The notes beneath the pieces are model-generated. The model worked only from the letters and a program-made list of their open reading frames with translations. It was not told where the DNA came from and made no database searches. Of a stretch of DNA of 64,000 nucleotides, positions 34,919 to 43,803 are shown piece after piece (position 1 is the first letter of the stretch; each line of letters starts with the position of its first letter). The stretch comes from an uncultured bacterium (GTDB lineage Bacteria; Bacillota; Clostridia; Lachnospirales; Lachnospiraceae): positions 54,607-118,606 of the forward strand of contig CAMTMP010000010.1 of NCBI GenBank assembly GCA_947073545.1, written 5' to 3'. The translations under genes and the position numbers were made by a program.

Positions 34919-36721
34919 TTGAATCTGGGAAGTATATTTAAAAAAGATAATCAGAGTGTGAGAGCGAATGATCCGGTGAGAGCGTCTGATTCCGTCAGCA
35001 AGGGAGAAAGGCTTATGCGCCTGCAAAATGAGGTGCGCGCCTTAAAACCGGGACAGACTTTGCAGGGAACGGTAGTGAGCAGAGACGGCAGTTCCGTGCA
35101 GATCGAGCTTGCGCAGGACTTTTCCATCAATGCCAGAATTGACAAGAGCGTGAGTCTGGCCCTTGGACAGATCATGAGTTTTGAGGTCAAGGCGAACAGC
35201 AGCTCCTTTATGTCCCTTGCGCCCCTTTACACCAATACGGCGAACACTGCTACGATTCTGCGCGCACTGGCGGCGGCAGGCCTGCCGGAGACGGCTGAAA
35301 ACATGGAGATGGTGGCCAAAATGATGGAGGAGGGGATGCCTATAGACAAGGAGTCAATTCTGAACATGAGCAGACTGCTTATGGAGTTCCCCGGGAAAAA
35401 TCCTACATCCATCATTCAAATGACGAGACTTGATTTGCCGGTGACGGAGGCAAACATAGAGCAGTTTGAGCAGTATAAGGCGGCGCATCACCAGATTCTT
35501 GGGAGCGCGGAAACGATTATGGAGGAACTGCCAAAAGCGTTTATGGAGCTTATAAACAGTGGGCAGGGAGCGAAAGCGTATGCCTTGTATCAGGCGGTGA
35601 TTGACATTTTTACGCAGGACGGGGCGGGTGGCGAAGGCACGGTGATCGTACAGGGCGGCGAAGGCAAGTTACCCCAGGGCGATACAACGGTTCTTCCGGA
35701 AGGCGCGCAGGCGGCGGAGAATGCCGGAAACACCGAAACGACGCAGACACCGGACGGCCAGACGCAAAACGCCACGCCCACGGAAACGACGGGACAGCCT
35801 GTACAGCCGGAAGGCACAGCGCCGAAGGAACAGTCGGCCGGTGTACCGGTGGAAGAATTGCCGCAGGCGGGAACGGAGAACGCTGACAGGCCTCACGTAC
35901 TGACGCAGGGACAGTGGGAGCGGCTGGGAAATGCGCTGCGTGAGCTGGGTATGAGCGAGGAGACGGCGGCACAGGTGAAAAACGGGGCGCTTTCGCCGAA
36001 AGATATTCTGCAGTTTGTCAGACAGCTTTTGCCGAAAGCGCTTCGGGGAGATATTTCTGAGCACGCTTTGCAGAGAATGCTTGGGGGAAAAGAATTTCAG
36101 TCGCTGCTAAAAGAGCAGATCGGGCGTCAGTGGATGATAGAACCGCAGGACGTGGCAGACAAAAAACAGGTGGAACAGCTTTATGAGCGGATCAGAGAGC
36201 AGACCGCAAGACTTTCTCAGGCACTTGAGACAGCGGGAAAAGGAGATGCGCCTGTGGCGAGAAGCGTGCAGAATTTGCAGAGCAATGTGGATTTTATGAA
36301 CCAGATGAACCATCTTTACACGTACGTGCAGCTGCCTTTAAAGATGTTTGGCAACAATGCCCACGGTGATCTCTATGTGTATACCAACAAAAAGAATCTG
36401 GCGGCGAAGGACGGACAGGTGAGCGCTCTGCTGCATCTGGATATGGAGCATCTCGGGCCTCTTGACGTTTATGTGACGATGAAGGATAAGCAGGTGGCTA
36501 CGAACTTTACGGTGGCGGATGAGAGCGTTCTGGATTTGATTGAGAAAAATATAGATATCCTGAATCAGAGATTGGAAGGCAGAGGATATTCCCTGAAAGC
36601 GCAGATGCATGTGAAGGAGGCAGACGGGGAAGAGGAGGATTCTTCCATTATGCAAACACTGTTGAGCCAGCAGAAAAATATTTCGGTGCTCAGCAGGACA
36701 TCTTTTGACATGAGGGCATAA
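34919..36721 (+). CDS. FliK-like hook-length-control domain protein (YlqG position)
   Basis: Encodes about 600 residues. The N-terminal part is helical with a small barrel (LKPGQTLQGTVVSRDGSSVQ). The middle (about 245-325) is low-complexity, rich in Pro, Thr, Gln and Glu. The C-terminal part resembles FliK C-terminal domains (GDLYVYTNKKNL, then LGPLDVYVTMKDKQVATNF). It lies between rnhB and ylqH, the YlqG position in Bacillus. No flagellar genes are near. The start is uncertain: TTG 34919 is 5 nt after GAGGTG, while GTG 34913 overlaps the rnhB stop. Function unknown. Confidence 0.75.
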   Translation: MNLGSIFKKDNQSVRANDPVRASDSVSKGERLMRLQNEVRALKPGQTLQGTVVSRDGSSVQIELAQDFSINARIDKSVSLALGQIMSFEVKANSSSFMSLAPLYTNTANTATILRALAAAGLPETAENMEMVAKMMEEGMPIDKESILNMSRLLMEFPGKNPTSIIQMTRLDLPVTEANIEQFEQYKAAHHQILGSAETIMEELPKAFMELINSGQGAKAYALYQAVIDIFTQDGAGGEGTVIVQGGEGKLPQGDTTVLPEGAQAAENAGNTETTQTPDGQTQNATPTETTGQPVQPEGTAPKEQSAGVPVEELPQAGTENADRPHVLTQGQWERLGNALRELGMSEETAAQVKNGALSPKDILQFVRQLLPKALRGDISEHALQRMLGGKEFQSLLKEQIGRQWMIEPQDVADKKQVEQLYERIREQTARLSQALETAGKGDAPVARSVQNLQSNVDFMNQMNHLYTYVQLPLKMFGNNAHGDLYVYTNKKNLAAKDGQVSALLHLDMEHLGPLDVYVTMKDKQVATNFTVADESVLDLIEKNIDILNQRLEGRGYSLKAQMHVKEADGEEEDSSIMQTLLSQQKNISVLSRTSFDMRA

Positions 36722-36730
36722 TCAATGTGA

Positions 36731-36795
36731 GAAGAACTTCCTGAAGTCGTTTTGCAGCTTCGTCAACAGGGAATGGCCCGAAAGCGGCATTCTAC
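36731..36795 (+). repeat. degenerate two-hairpin intergenic element, copy C (upstream of ylqH)
   Basis: GAAGAACTTC at 36731 recalls the hairpin 1 arm of the other copies but its partner has decayed. Hairpin 2 is recognisable as GGGAATGGCC with GGCATTCT (36769-36795). It ends 34 nt before ylqH, in the same place as the intact copies. Confidence 0.5.
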
Positions 36796-36829
36796 GCGGC
36801 GAAAGGGATATGGAAAAAGAGGTATCAGC

Positions 36830-37123
36830 ATGGCGGAAAAGAAAAAGGTCAAACAGGCGATCGCGCTGGAATATGATCCGAATGACGAGGCGCCGCGTGT
36901 CATCGCCTCCGGCAGGGGTGCGCTGGCGGAGCGCATTATCGAGAAGGCGAAGGAAGCGGATGTGCCGATCCACAGGGATGATAAGCTGGCAGATACGCTT
37001 TCCCGGCTGGAGATCGGGGATATGATTCCGCCGGAACTCTACGAGGTGGTGGCTGAGATCCTGATCTTTGTGGATTCTATGGATAAAGTGAAGGCCAAAC
37101 TGGCGCAAGGTACACGAGGATGA
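36830..37123 (+). CDS. FlhB-like C-terminal domain protein (YlqH/FhlX)
   Basis: Encodes 97 residues resembling the cytoplasmic domain of FlhB: KQAIALEYDPNDEAPRVIASGRG, then VPIHRDDKLADTLSRLEIGD and IPPELYEVVAEILIFV. The NPTH autocleavage site and membrane part of real FlhB are absent, as in YlqH/FhlX proteins. ATG 36830 has AAGAGG 7 nt upstream. It overlaps yraN by 4 nt. Its role outside flagella is not known. Confidence 0.88.
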   Translation: MAEKKKVKQAIALEYDPNDEAPRVIASGRGALAERIIEKAKEADVPIHRDDKLADTLSRLEIGDMIPPELYEVVAEILIFVDSMDKVKAKLAQGTRG

Positions 37124-37473
37124 ATAAGAGAGAAAAAGGGGCACAGAAGGAGGAACAGGTCTGTGCCTGTTTGCTTTCAGAGGGCGTAAAGATTGTGGAG
37201 CGGAATTTCCGGAACCGTCAGGGGGAGATCGACGTGATCGGTTACGATGGTGAATATCTCGTTTTCTTTGAGGTGAAATACCGCTCCGGGAACAGCAGGG
37301 GCAGTGCTGCGGAGGCCGTCGGATTTGCCAAGCAGAGGAAGATCTGCAGGGTGGCGGATTATTACCGCGTGATTCACCATTGCCCGGAAGACACGCCGAT
37401 CCGCTTTGACGTGGTGGCGGTGGACGGGGAGCGGGTGAACTGGATTAAGGGCGCGTTCAGCTACATTGTATAA
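37120..37473 (+). CDS. yraN: YraN family (UPF0102) nuclease-fold protein
   Basis: Encodes 117 residues with the Holliday-junction-resolvase-like pattern RNFRNRQGEIDVIGYDG, then YLVFFEVKYRSGNSRG and FAKQRKICRVADYY; the E, D, E and K residues are spaced as in PD-(D/E)XK nucleases. Its biological substrate is unknown. Start overlaps ylqH stop (ATGA). It ends the rplS-to-yraN run before a large inverted repeat. Confidence 0.93.
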   Translation: MNKREKGAQKEEQVCACLLSEGVKIVERNFRNRQGEIDVIGYDGEYLVFFEVKYRSGNSRGSAAEAVGFAKQRKICRVADYYRVIHHCPEDTPIRFDVVAVDGERVNWIKGAFSYIV

Positions 37474-37519
37474 ATAACATGAGTTACGAAAAACGCGAAA
37501 CTCTTTCTTAGTTGTCGAA

Positions 37520-37652
37520 ATTGTACAAATAGTATAACCAATGCAGACGCGCTTGCGCTCCGTTCCAGCCGTAACAGCGCTAAACTCGAAAGTACCTCGC
37601 TAAGCGCTGACGGCTTCCAAGGGTCTGCTTATGGTTATGCTATTTGCACAAT
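37520..37652 (+). repeat. multi-branched intergenic inverted repeat (yraN-pgeF)
   Basis: The left arm 37520-37548 pairs with 37623-37652 over about 26 bases with a few mismatches (ATTGTACAAATAG against CTATTTGCACAAT at the outer end; GCAGAC against GTCTGC inside). Within it are AGCCGT/ACGGCT, AGCGCT/AGCGCT and GCGC/GCGC stems. It ends 66 nt before pgeF. Confidence 0.75.
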
Positions 37653-37718
37653 AATTGTAGCATTGAGATGAGTTTCGCAATTGGCAAGAATAAGCTGTAT
37701 GAAGAAAGGGATTTATAT

Positions 37719-38573
37719 ATGGACTGGTATAGACATAAAAACAACATGCAGATGTGCGAAAACCGGGCAGGGGAGCTTGTGTACCTTACCTTCCCTATTT
37801 TGGAGAAGATTGACTGGGTAAGTCATTTGTTTTCCACGAGAATGGGCGGCGTCAGCGAGGGGATTTATAGTTCCATGAATCTGAGTTATACGAGAGGGGA
37901 CAGGAATGAGGACGTAGACGAAAACTTCCGGCGCATCGCGGCGGCGCTTGGGTGCAGCGTGGAAGATATCGTCTGCTCAGATCAGACCCACACCACAAAT
38001 CTGCGGATCGTGGGGAAGGCGGACGGCGGAAAAGGGATCACGAGAGCAAGGGATTACAGCGATGTGGACGGCCTGCTGACGGATGAGCCGGGGGTGTATC
38101 TGGCAACCTTTTTTGCGGACTGCGTGCCCCTGTATTTCGTAGATACGAAGAGAAAGGCCATCGCGCTGGCGCACTCCGGCTGGCGGGGAACCGTGGCCCG
38201 CATGGGACAGTGTGTGGCAGAGAAGATGCGGGAGGCTTACGGCACGGACCCGGCTGATCTCGTGGCGGCGGTCGGGCCATCCATCTGTCAGGCATGTTAC
38301 GAGGTCAGCGGGGATGTGGCGGATGCCTTTGCGGCCGAGTTTCGTGGGCCAGGGCAGGAGCGCGAGATATTGCTTGAAAAGGGCGGCGGCAAATATCAGC
38401 TCGATCTTTGGCGGGCAAATGAGATCGTGCTGATCGAGGCGGGGATTCCGAAGGAACATATTCAGATCACCGATCTTTGTACATGCCACAATGACCGTTA
38501 TCTGTTTTCCCACCGTGCAAGTCATGGGAAGAGGGGAAATCTGGGCGCGTTTTTGGGACTTTCCGCAAATTAA
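37719..38573 (+). CDS. pgeF: purine nucleoside phosphorylase / peptidoglycan editing factor PgeF (YfiH)
   Basis: Encodes 284 residues with the metal-binding pattern of the multicopper polyphenol oxidase family: SDQTHTTNL, FFADCVPLYF, LAHSGWRGTVARM and CTCHNDRYLFSHR. Members act as purine nucleoside phosphorylases and, in E. coli, edit muropeptide precursors. ATG 37719 has AGAAAGGG 8 nt upstream; the frame is open back to 37644, partly inside the inverted repeat, and that part is not counted. Confidence 0.93.
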   Translation: MDWYRHKNNMQMCENRAGELVYLTFPILEKIDWVSHLFSTRMGGVSEGIYSSMNLSYTRGDRNEDVDENFRRIAAALGCSVEDIVCSDQTHTTNLRIVGKADGGKGITRARDYSDVDGLLTDEPGVYLATFFADCVPLYFVDTKRKAIALAHSGWRGTVARMGQCVAEKMREAYGTDPADLVAAVGPSICQACYEVSGDVADAFAAEFRGPGQEREILLEKGGGKYQLDLWRANEIVLIEAGIPKEHIQITDLCTCHNDRYLFSHRASHGKRGNLGAFLGLSAN

Positions 38574-38631
38574 GAAAGTATTAAAGAAATTCCCTGCTAT
38601 TCCTTTATGATTCCATGCTTTAATGATACCA

Positions 38632-38643
38632 TAAACCGGTTTA
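38632..38643 (+). promoter_or_regulatory. perfect palindrome in the response regulator leader
   Basis: TAAACCGGTTTA is a perfect 12-bp palindrome 18 nt before the regulator start codon, adjoining its ribosome site. It could be an autoregulatory operator. No clear -35/-10 pair was resolved around it. Confidence 0.35.
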
Positions 38644-38661
38644 ACGAAAGAGGAGAAAACA

Positions 38662-39357
38662 ATGGCTAATATTCTGGTATGCGATGATGACAGGGAGATT
38701 GTGGATGCGATTGAGATTTATCTCATGCAGGAGGGCTACACGATTTTTAAGGCTTACGACGGACAGGAGGCGATCCATGTGTTGAAGGAACAGCAGATTC
38801 ATCTGCTGCTCATCGACATTATGATGCCGAAACTGGACGGCATTCGTGCCACCTTGAAAATCAGGGAATACTCCAGCGTTCCCATTATTTTTTTGTCAGC
38901 GAAGTCGGAGGACACGGACAAGATTCTGGGCCTGAATATCGGGGCAGACGACTATATCACGAAGCCCTTTAATCCGTTAGAGCTTGTGGCGAGGGTGAAA
39001 TCCAATCTGCGAAGATACACGATGCTTGGAAACCTTAACACGGAGAACAATGCGCTCTTTCAGGTGGGCGGCCTGTGCATCAACGACGATACCAAGGAGG
39101 TGACGGTGGACGGGGACAGCGTGAAGCTGACACCCATCGAGTACAATATCCTTCTGCTCCTTGTGAAGAATTGCGGTCGCGTTTTTTCCATAGATCAGAT
39201 CTATGAGAGCATCTGGAATGAGGAGGCCATCGGCGCGGACAACACGGTGGCGGTACATATCAGACATATCAGGGAGAAGATCGAGATTAACCCCAAGGAG
39301 CCCAGGTACCTCAAAGTGGTGTGGGGTGTCGGCTACAAGGTGGAAAAGGATGCGTAG
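38662..39357 (+). CDS. OmpR/PhoB-family response regulator
   Basis: Encodes 231 residues: receiver domain with CDDDREIVD, phospho-acceptor D52 in LIDIMMPKLDG and DDYITKPFNP; winged-helix domain with KLTPIEYNILLLLVKNCGRVFS and AVHIRHIREKIEINPKEPRYLKVVWGVGYK. It lies 30 nt before a large sensor kinase, so the two form one two-component system. Resembles VanR/VicR-type regulators of cell-envelope genes; targets unknown. Confidence 0.96.
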   Translation: MANILVCDDDREIVDAIEIYLMQEGYTIFKAYDGQEAIHVLKEQQIHLLLIDIMMPKLDGIRATLKIREYSSVPIIFLSAKSEDTDKILGLNIGADDYITKPFNPLELVARVKSNLRRYTMLGNLNTENNALFQVGGLCINDDTKEVTVDGDSVKLTPIEYNILLLLVKNCGRVFSIDQIYESIWNEEAIGADNTVAVHIRHIREKIEINPKEPRYLKVVWGVGYKVEKDA

Positions 39358-39387
39358 GGCGAACGTCATGGAAGAAAGGACAGGCGG

Positions 39388-42219
39388 ATGGAAAATACAG
39401 GGCTAGGGGAAAACCCGGAGATTTTAGTGACGGCAGGAGAGACAGCAGAGGAGGAACAGCAGGAGAAAAAACCGGCCGGAAGAAAACAGAAGAGGAAAAG
39501 AGCCGGAAAAAACAGGAGTGGACTGAAAGTGTTTCTTCTGCTCTTACAACATGCTTCGCTGGCGATTATGGTGTTTGCCGTGTTCGTGGTGTCGGTGTGC
39601 TCGACGGTGCGGTATGAAGGGGTGCATTCGAGGGGCAGCTATACTAATTATACGGGTTTTGAAGACCCGGGTACGCCGTTTGAAGAATCGGAGGTTTTTA
39701 ACCATATTTTTGGCTGTGCGGTGGCGGACGTGATCCGCTATGGGGTGGTGAGCGGCCAGATGGAGACGAAGGGTGCCTTTGACGGAGACAGACTTGTGGA
39801 TGTGACGGCTTACAACTCTCGAAGCAGCGGACTGCCGGAGCAGTATGTGACGGTAAATTACAGACTGGAGGATTTGCTTAAATGGCAGAGCTACGGTTTT
39901 GTTTACAACAATGTGGAGATGAACAGGGCGGAAGCGAAGGCATTTCTCGCAGATACCACGCAGGTGACGACGATCGATCCGAAGAGCGGCTACCAGAATA
40001 CTGCCGATGCCAGTTATTTAAAGTCTGACGTAAAGGATTTTACGGTTGTAAACGATGTGATGGCGGAGGAAGGAAACGGCGAGGCGGTCGTAGAGTCTGC
40101 AGTGACGGATGAGGATTCCGGTTTTGTGGAGGGCTATCAGCCGGCGGGCGCTCTGGGAGATACGGCAGCGCAGGCGGATACGCCGACATTGGCAGAGGAT
40201 AACCCGGCAGTGACGGTAATCGATACGGATGGGGAAAGATATGAATATCCCGTTCTCGTCAACCGCTATAAGACGGCTGATGGTAAAAATCTGGAGGAGT
40301 ATGTGTCGGACTGGGATCAGTATTATGATCTGTGCCATAATGTGCAGAACGCGGCGGAAAGCCTCACTTACAACTATAACGAATACTTGGAGTACAGAGA
40401 TTTTTACGATGTGAAAAATTCCAACATCCGGTTCCTGATTGAGAAGACGGTAGGGAGAGAAAAACTGTATTACAGTAATCTGCCGGAGAACAGTTCCGAC
40501 AGAAAGCGTATTTTGCAGATGATGAATGACGTGGCGGATGTCACCACGGAGAAATTCATTTATTACAGTCTTGCGGATATGGCATATATGACAAACACAA
40601 TGATTGACGCGGAGACAATAAGGCAGTTGCTTTTGGGTTATGAGTACGCCTATCCGGAATCTGTCAGGATTTGGGTTAATGTGGACAGCTCCTATCCGGC
40701 GCAGGATGCGTTTACCCAAGGCGCCAGATATCAGACGAATCTCTTGCTCTGGGTGATGGCAGCTTTTTTGGCGGGAATATTGTATCTGATTCTCTTTTGC
40801 TGCCAGACGGTGATGACGGGAAGGGTATATGACGAGAACGGAGAGACGCGTATCAGGCTGAATGCTTTCGATAAGATCCCTACTGAGGGCGGTATTCTTA
40901 TTGCCTGTTTAGCGGCGCTTATGGCGCTCTGGATGGCTGTTGTGCTGACTGCGCTTGCAGATATCGACCCGACTGATATTAATTTTTATCAGGAAGCGGT
41001 TCAGCAGGATTGGTTTAAGGTTATTATTTTTACCGTTGTGTTTGCGGCGGATGTGTTGTTTACCTTTTTCTTTTACAGTCTGGTCAGAAGGATCAAGGCG
41101 CACACACTCTGGAAAAACTCGTGGCTGTACCGTATGGTGCAGAGACTTAAGAAATTTGCGTGGAAAGTGTATGACAACGGCGATATCGTTCTGCGCACGT
41201 GGGTGCCCTATAGCGCTTTTCTGGCGGTGAATCTGCTGATGCTTCTGTGGGCTGTAGAAGACGGAAATCTGCTTCTTGTGCTGTTTGCGGGTGCGATTGA
41301 TGTGATCGTGGGTATTCTTCTCTACAAGGACGTGAAAGAGAGACAGGGCATCGTGGAAGGTATAGAGACCATTACCGGAGGACAGGTGGATTATCAGATC
41401 GACACGGAGGAGCTGCATGGGGATAACAGGACGCTGGCCCATTCTGTCAACAGTATCGGAAAGGGCATCAAAGAGGCGGTAGAGATCAGCATGAAGGACG
41501 AGCGCATGAAGGCGGATCTGATCACCAACGTGTCCCACGACATCAAGACGCCGCTCACTTCCATCATAAACTATGTGGATCTGATTAAAAGAGAGCAGGT
41601 GGATAACGAAAAAGTACAGAATTATATCCGCGTGCTGGATGAAAAGTCCCAGCGGTTAAAACAGCTCACGGACGATCTGGTGGAGGCAAGTAAGATCACC
41701 TCGGGAAATATCAGTCTGCATTTTGAGCGGATCAATCTGATGGAGCTGATGAATCAGAGTATTGGAGAGTTCTCTGAAAAATTTGATACAAAGGGTCTCA
41801 CCACGGTGATGAATGTGAATACAAAAGAGGTGGTGATCGAAGCGGACAGCCGTAGAATCTGGCGTGTGATGGAAAATTTGTTCAACAATATTTTCAAGTA
41901 CGCGATGCCTGGTACGCGCGTGTATGTGACGCTGGATAAGGTGCCGCGCGGCGAAGAGGAGGAAACGGACAGGATTCAGGTGACGATCAAAAATATTTCG
42001 GAGAATCCACTGTTATGTAAACCAGAGGAATTGACAGAGCGGTTTATCAGAGGGGATGAATCCAGAACCACGGAAGGCAGCGGGCTGGGGCTGTCTATAG
42101 CGCAGAATCTGACCATAGCGCAGAAGGGAAGTTTCGAGATCGAGCTGGACGGGGATTTGTTTAAGGTGTACCTGACGTTTCCATTGGCGGGGACAAATGC
42201 TATGGAACTTTCGGAATAA
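39388..42219 (+). CDS. large multi-pass sensor histidine kinase
   Basis: Encodes 943 residues. A basic, low-complexity cytoplasmic tail (1-46) precedes TM1 (47-72), a long external domain of about 380 residues (73-450, with no recognised fold), TM2 (451-473), then four further hydrophobic segments (502-525, 544-565, 605-622, 627-646). A HAMP-like linker leads to HisKA with NVSHDIKTPLTSIINY (H717) and HATPase motifs NLFNNIFKYA and GSGLGLSIAQNL. The external region is rich in Tyr and Asp/Glu. It is the likely sensor for the regulator upstream; ligand unknown. A terminator follows. Confidence 0.93.
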   Translation: MENTGLGENPEILVTAGETAEEEQQEKKPAGRKQKRKRAGKNRSGLKVFLLLLQHASLAIMVFAVFVVSVCSTVRYEGVHSRGSYTNYTGFEDPGTPFEESEVFNHIFGCAVADVIRYGVVSGQMETKGAFDGDRLVDVTAYNSRSSGLPEQYVTVNYRLEDLLKWQSYGFVYNNVEMNRAEAKAFLADTTQVTTIDPKSGYQNTADASYLKSDVKDFTVVNDVMAEEGNGEAVVESAVTDEDSGFVEGYQPAGALGDTAAQADTPTLAEDNPAVTVIDTDGERYEYPVLVNRYKTADGKNLEEYVSDWDQYYDLCHNVQNAAESLTYNYNEYLEYRDFYDVKNSNIRFLIEKTVGREKLYYSNLPENSSDRKRILQMMNDVADVTTEKFIYYSLADMAYMTNTMIDAETIRQLLLGYEYAYPESVRIWVNVDSSYPAQDAFTQGARYQTNLLLWVMAAFLAGILYLILFCCQTVMTGRVYDENGETRIRLNAFDKIPTEGGILIACLAALMALWMAVVLTALADIDPTDINFYQEAVQQDWFKVIIFTVVFAADVLFTFFFYSLVRRIKAHTLWKNSWLYRMVQRLKKFAWKVYDNGDIVLRTWVPYSAFLAVNLLMLLWAVEDGNLLLVLFAGAIDVIVGILLYKDVKERQGIVEGIETITGGQVDYQIDTEELHGDNRTLAHSVNSIGKGIKEAVEISMKDERMKADLITNVSHDIKTPLTSIINYVDLIKREQVDNEKVQNYIRVLDEKSQRLKQLTDDLVEASKITSGNISLHFERINLMELMNQSIGEFSEKFDTKGLTTVMNVNTKEVVIEADSRRIWRVMENLFNNIFKYAMPGTRVYVTLDKVPRGEEEETDRIQVTIKNISENPLLCKPEELTERFIRGDESRTTEGSGLGLSIAQNLTIAQKGSFEIELDGDLFKVYLTFPLAGTNAMELSE

Positions 42220-42283
42220 TTCCATAATGGTCTGCAAAATTGCAAAACGCCGGAAGTGTTTGAAGAAATCAAAAGTAAGGCTG

Positions 42284-42323
42284 AAAACTGCCGCGCCTGT
42301 ATACAACAGGGCGGCAGTTTTTT
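42284..42323. terminator. bidirectional terminator between kinase and prs
   Basis: AAAACTGCCGCGCCTGT pairs with ACAGGGCGGCAGTTTT (one bulged G), with a T-run on the plus strand and A-run reading as T-run on the minus strand. Confidence 0.9.
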
Positions 42324-42346
42324 GAACTTGTTTAGGCCAAAACAAA

Positions 42347-43540
42347 TCAGATATCCAGCCCGCTCACTTCGCGGCTGTTATACTTCGCCAAAATTTGATG
42401 AATTTTGTCAGTGGGTGTGTAGATATTCGCCATAGAGGCGTCATGGTTCATAAAGTCGATGATGGAAGCGATGAATTTACTCATGTCCGCTTCTATGTAG
42501 TAGGGCTTCTCCTTTAGCTCAGGCGGTTGGTAACAGAGGTTCGTCGTCACGATCCGGTCGAAATAACATTGCTCATAGGCGGCGTCAAAGGCGGACAGTC
42601 CGTCCGTGAACAGCCCGAAAGTACAGCAGATAAAAACGCGCTTGGCGTTCATTTTCTTTAATTGTCTGGCGGTGTCTATCATGCTGCCGCCGGAGGAGAT
42701 CATATCGTCGATGACGATGACATCCTTGTCGTCGATATTATCACCCAGAAACTCATGCGCGACGATCGGGTTCTTGCCGTTCACGATAGTGGAGTAGTCC
42801 CGGCGTTTATAGAACATTCCGGTATCCACACCGAGAACATTTGCAAAATATACGGCCCTGTCAAGAGCCCCTTCGTCGGGGCTGATAACGATGGTGTGAT
42901 CTTTGTCGATTATCAGATTCTTTTCCATTCGTAAAAGTGCGCGGATAAACTGGTAGGGCGGCGTGAAATTGTCAAAGCCTTTGATTGGCACGGAATTTTG
43001 CACTCTGGGATCATGGGCGTCGAAAGTGATAAAATTGGAGACACCCATGTCCATCAGTTCCTTGATGGCGTAAGCGCAGTCTAAAGATTCACGGCCGTTT
43101 CTTTTGTGCTGCCGTCCCTCGTAGAGAAAGGGCATGATCACATTGATCCGGTGCGCTTTGCCGTTTATGGCTGAGATAATCCGCTTTAAGTCCTGATAAT
43201 GATCGTCGGGGGACATATGGTTTGTGAAACCGTTCATATTGTAGGTGATACTGTGGTTGCAGATATCGGTCAACAGGAAGATGTCCTTGCCCCTTACGGA
43301 ATCGTGTAAAACAGCCTTGCCTTCGCCGGTTCCAAAGCGGGGGCACTCCACCTCCATCAGATAGTTATTTTCCATATAACCGTGGAAAGCGGGATCGTTT
43401 TTGACATTGTTCTGCAGATCGCGGCGGTACTCCACCAGATGATCGTTTACCTTTTCTGCCAGAGGAAGCGCCGCCTTCGGTGCGAGAAGCTTCACGGCGG
43501 CTACGGGCATAGAATGTTCGAGTTGTTCTGTGTTAGGCAT
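42347..43540 (-). CDS. prs: ribose-phosphate pyrophosphokinase
   Basis: Encodes 397 residues, about 80 longer than typical bacterial Prs (about 315). The PRPP-binding loop VIVIDDMISSGGSMIDTA, the VIMPFLYEGRQHKRNGRE region and ITFDAHDP, which holds the catalytic-flap neighbours, are recognisable. It makes PRPP from ribose-5-phosphate and ATP for nucleotide, histidine and tryptophan synthesis. This long divergent form occurs in Clostridia. It has its own consensus promoter on the minus strand and shares a terminator with the kinase gene. Confidence 0.9.
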   Translation of the reverse strand: MPNTEQLEHSMPVAAVKLLAPKAALPLAEKVNDHLVEYRRDLQNNVKNDPAFHGYMENNYLMEVECPRFGTGEGKAVLHDSVRGKDIFLLTDICNHSITYNMNGFTNHMSPDDHYQDLKRIISAINGKAHRINVIMPFLYEGRQHKRNGRESLDCAYAIKELMDMGVSNFITFDAHDPRVQNSVPIKGFDNFTPPYQFIRALLRMEKNLIIDKDHTIVISPDEGALDRAVYFANVLGVDTGMFYKRRDYSTIVNGKNPIVAHEFLGDNIDDKDVIVIDDMISSGGSMIDTARQLKKMNAKRVFICCTFGLFTDGLSAFDAAYEQCYFDRIVTTNLCYQPPELKEKPYYIEADMSKFIASIIDFMNHDASMANIYTPTDKIHQILAKYNSREVSGLDI

Positions 43541-43610
43541 TTTTACTCCACCAAAACGTGCACCTTGGCACGGTTTTCTTTTTCTTGTGCAGATATTAAC
43601 TCATAAATTT

Positions 43611-43639
43611 TTTATAACATTATGACGGGGACATGTCAA
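43611..43639 (-). promoter_or_regulatory. sigma-A promoter of prs
   Basis: On the minus strand TTGACA (43639-43634), 17 nt and TATAAA (43616-43611). It leaves a leader of about 65 nt before the prs start. Confidence 0.85.
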
Positions 43640-43681
43640 GAAGAATTGCCGTGCGATCTCTAAATTTCGCTCTGGTTTGGC

Positions 43682-43710
43682 TTTACAAGCAGGCCAAGAT
43701 GATGTAAAAT
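43682..43710 (+). promoter_or_regulatory. sigma-A promoter of der
   Basis: TTTACA (43682-43687), 17 nt and TAAAAT (43705-43710), 94 nt before the der start and divergent from the prs promoter. Confidence 0.7.
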
Positions 43711-43803
43711 CAAGCGGTATATGACTTGTTGATCTATTGAAATGGAAGGCTGTGGGGATAACCGATGAGGGTTCGTTTCCCGCAGCGAAATGGAGAGTAT
43801 AAC

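Noticed and set aside
34919..37123. Flagellar or type III secretion locus
   Set aside because: Only isolated FliK-like and FlhB C-terminal-like proteins, in the conserved ylqG-ylqH position; no export, motor or rod genes.
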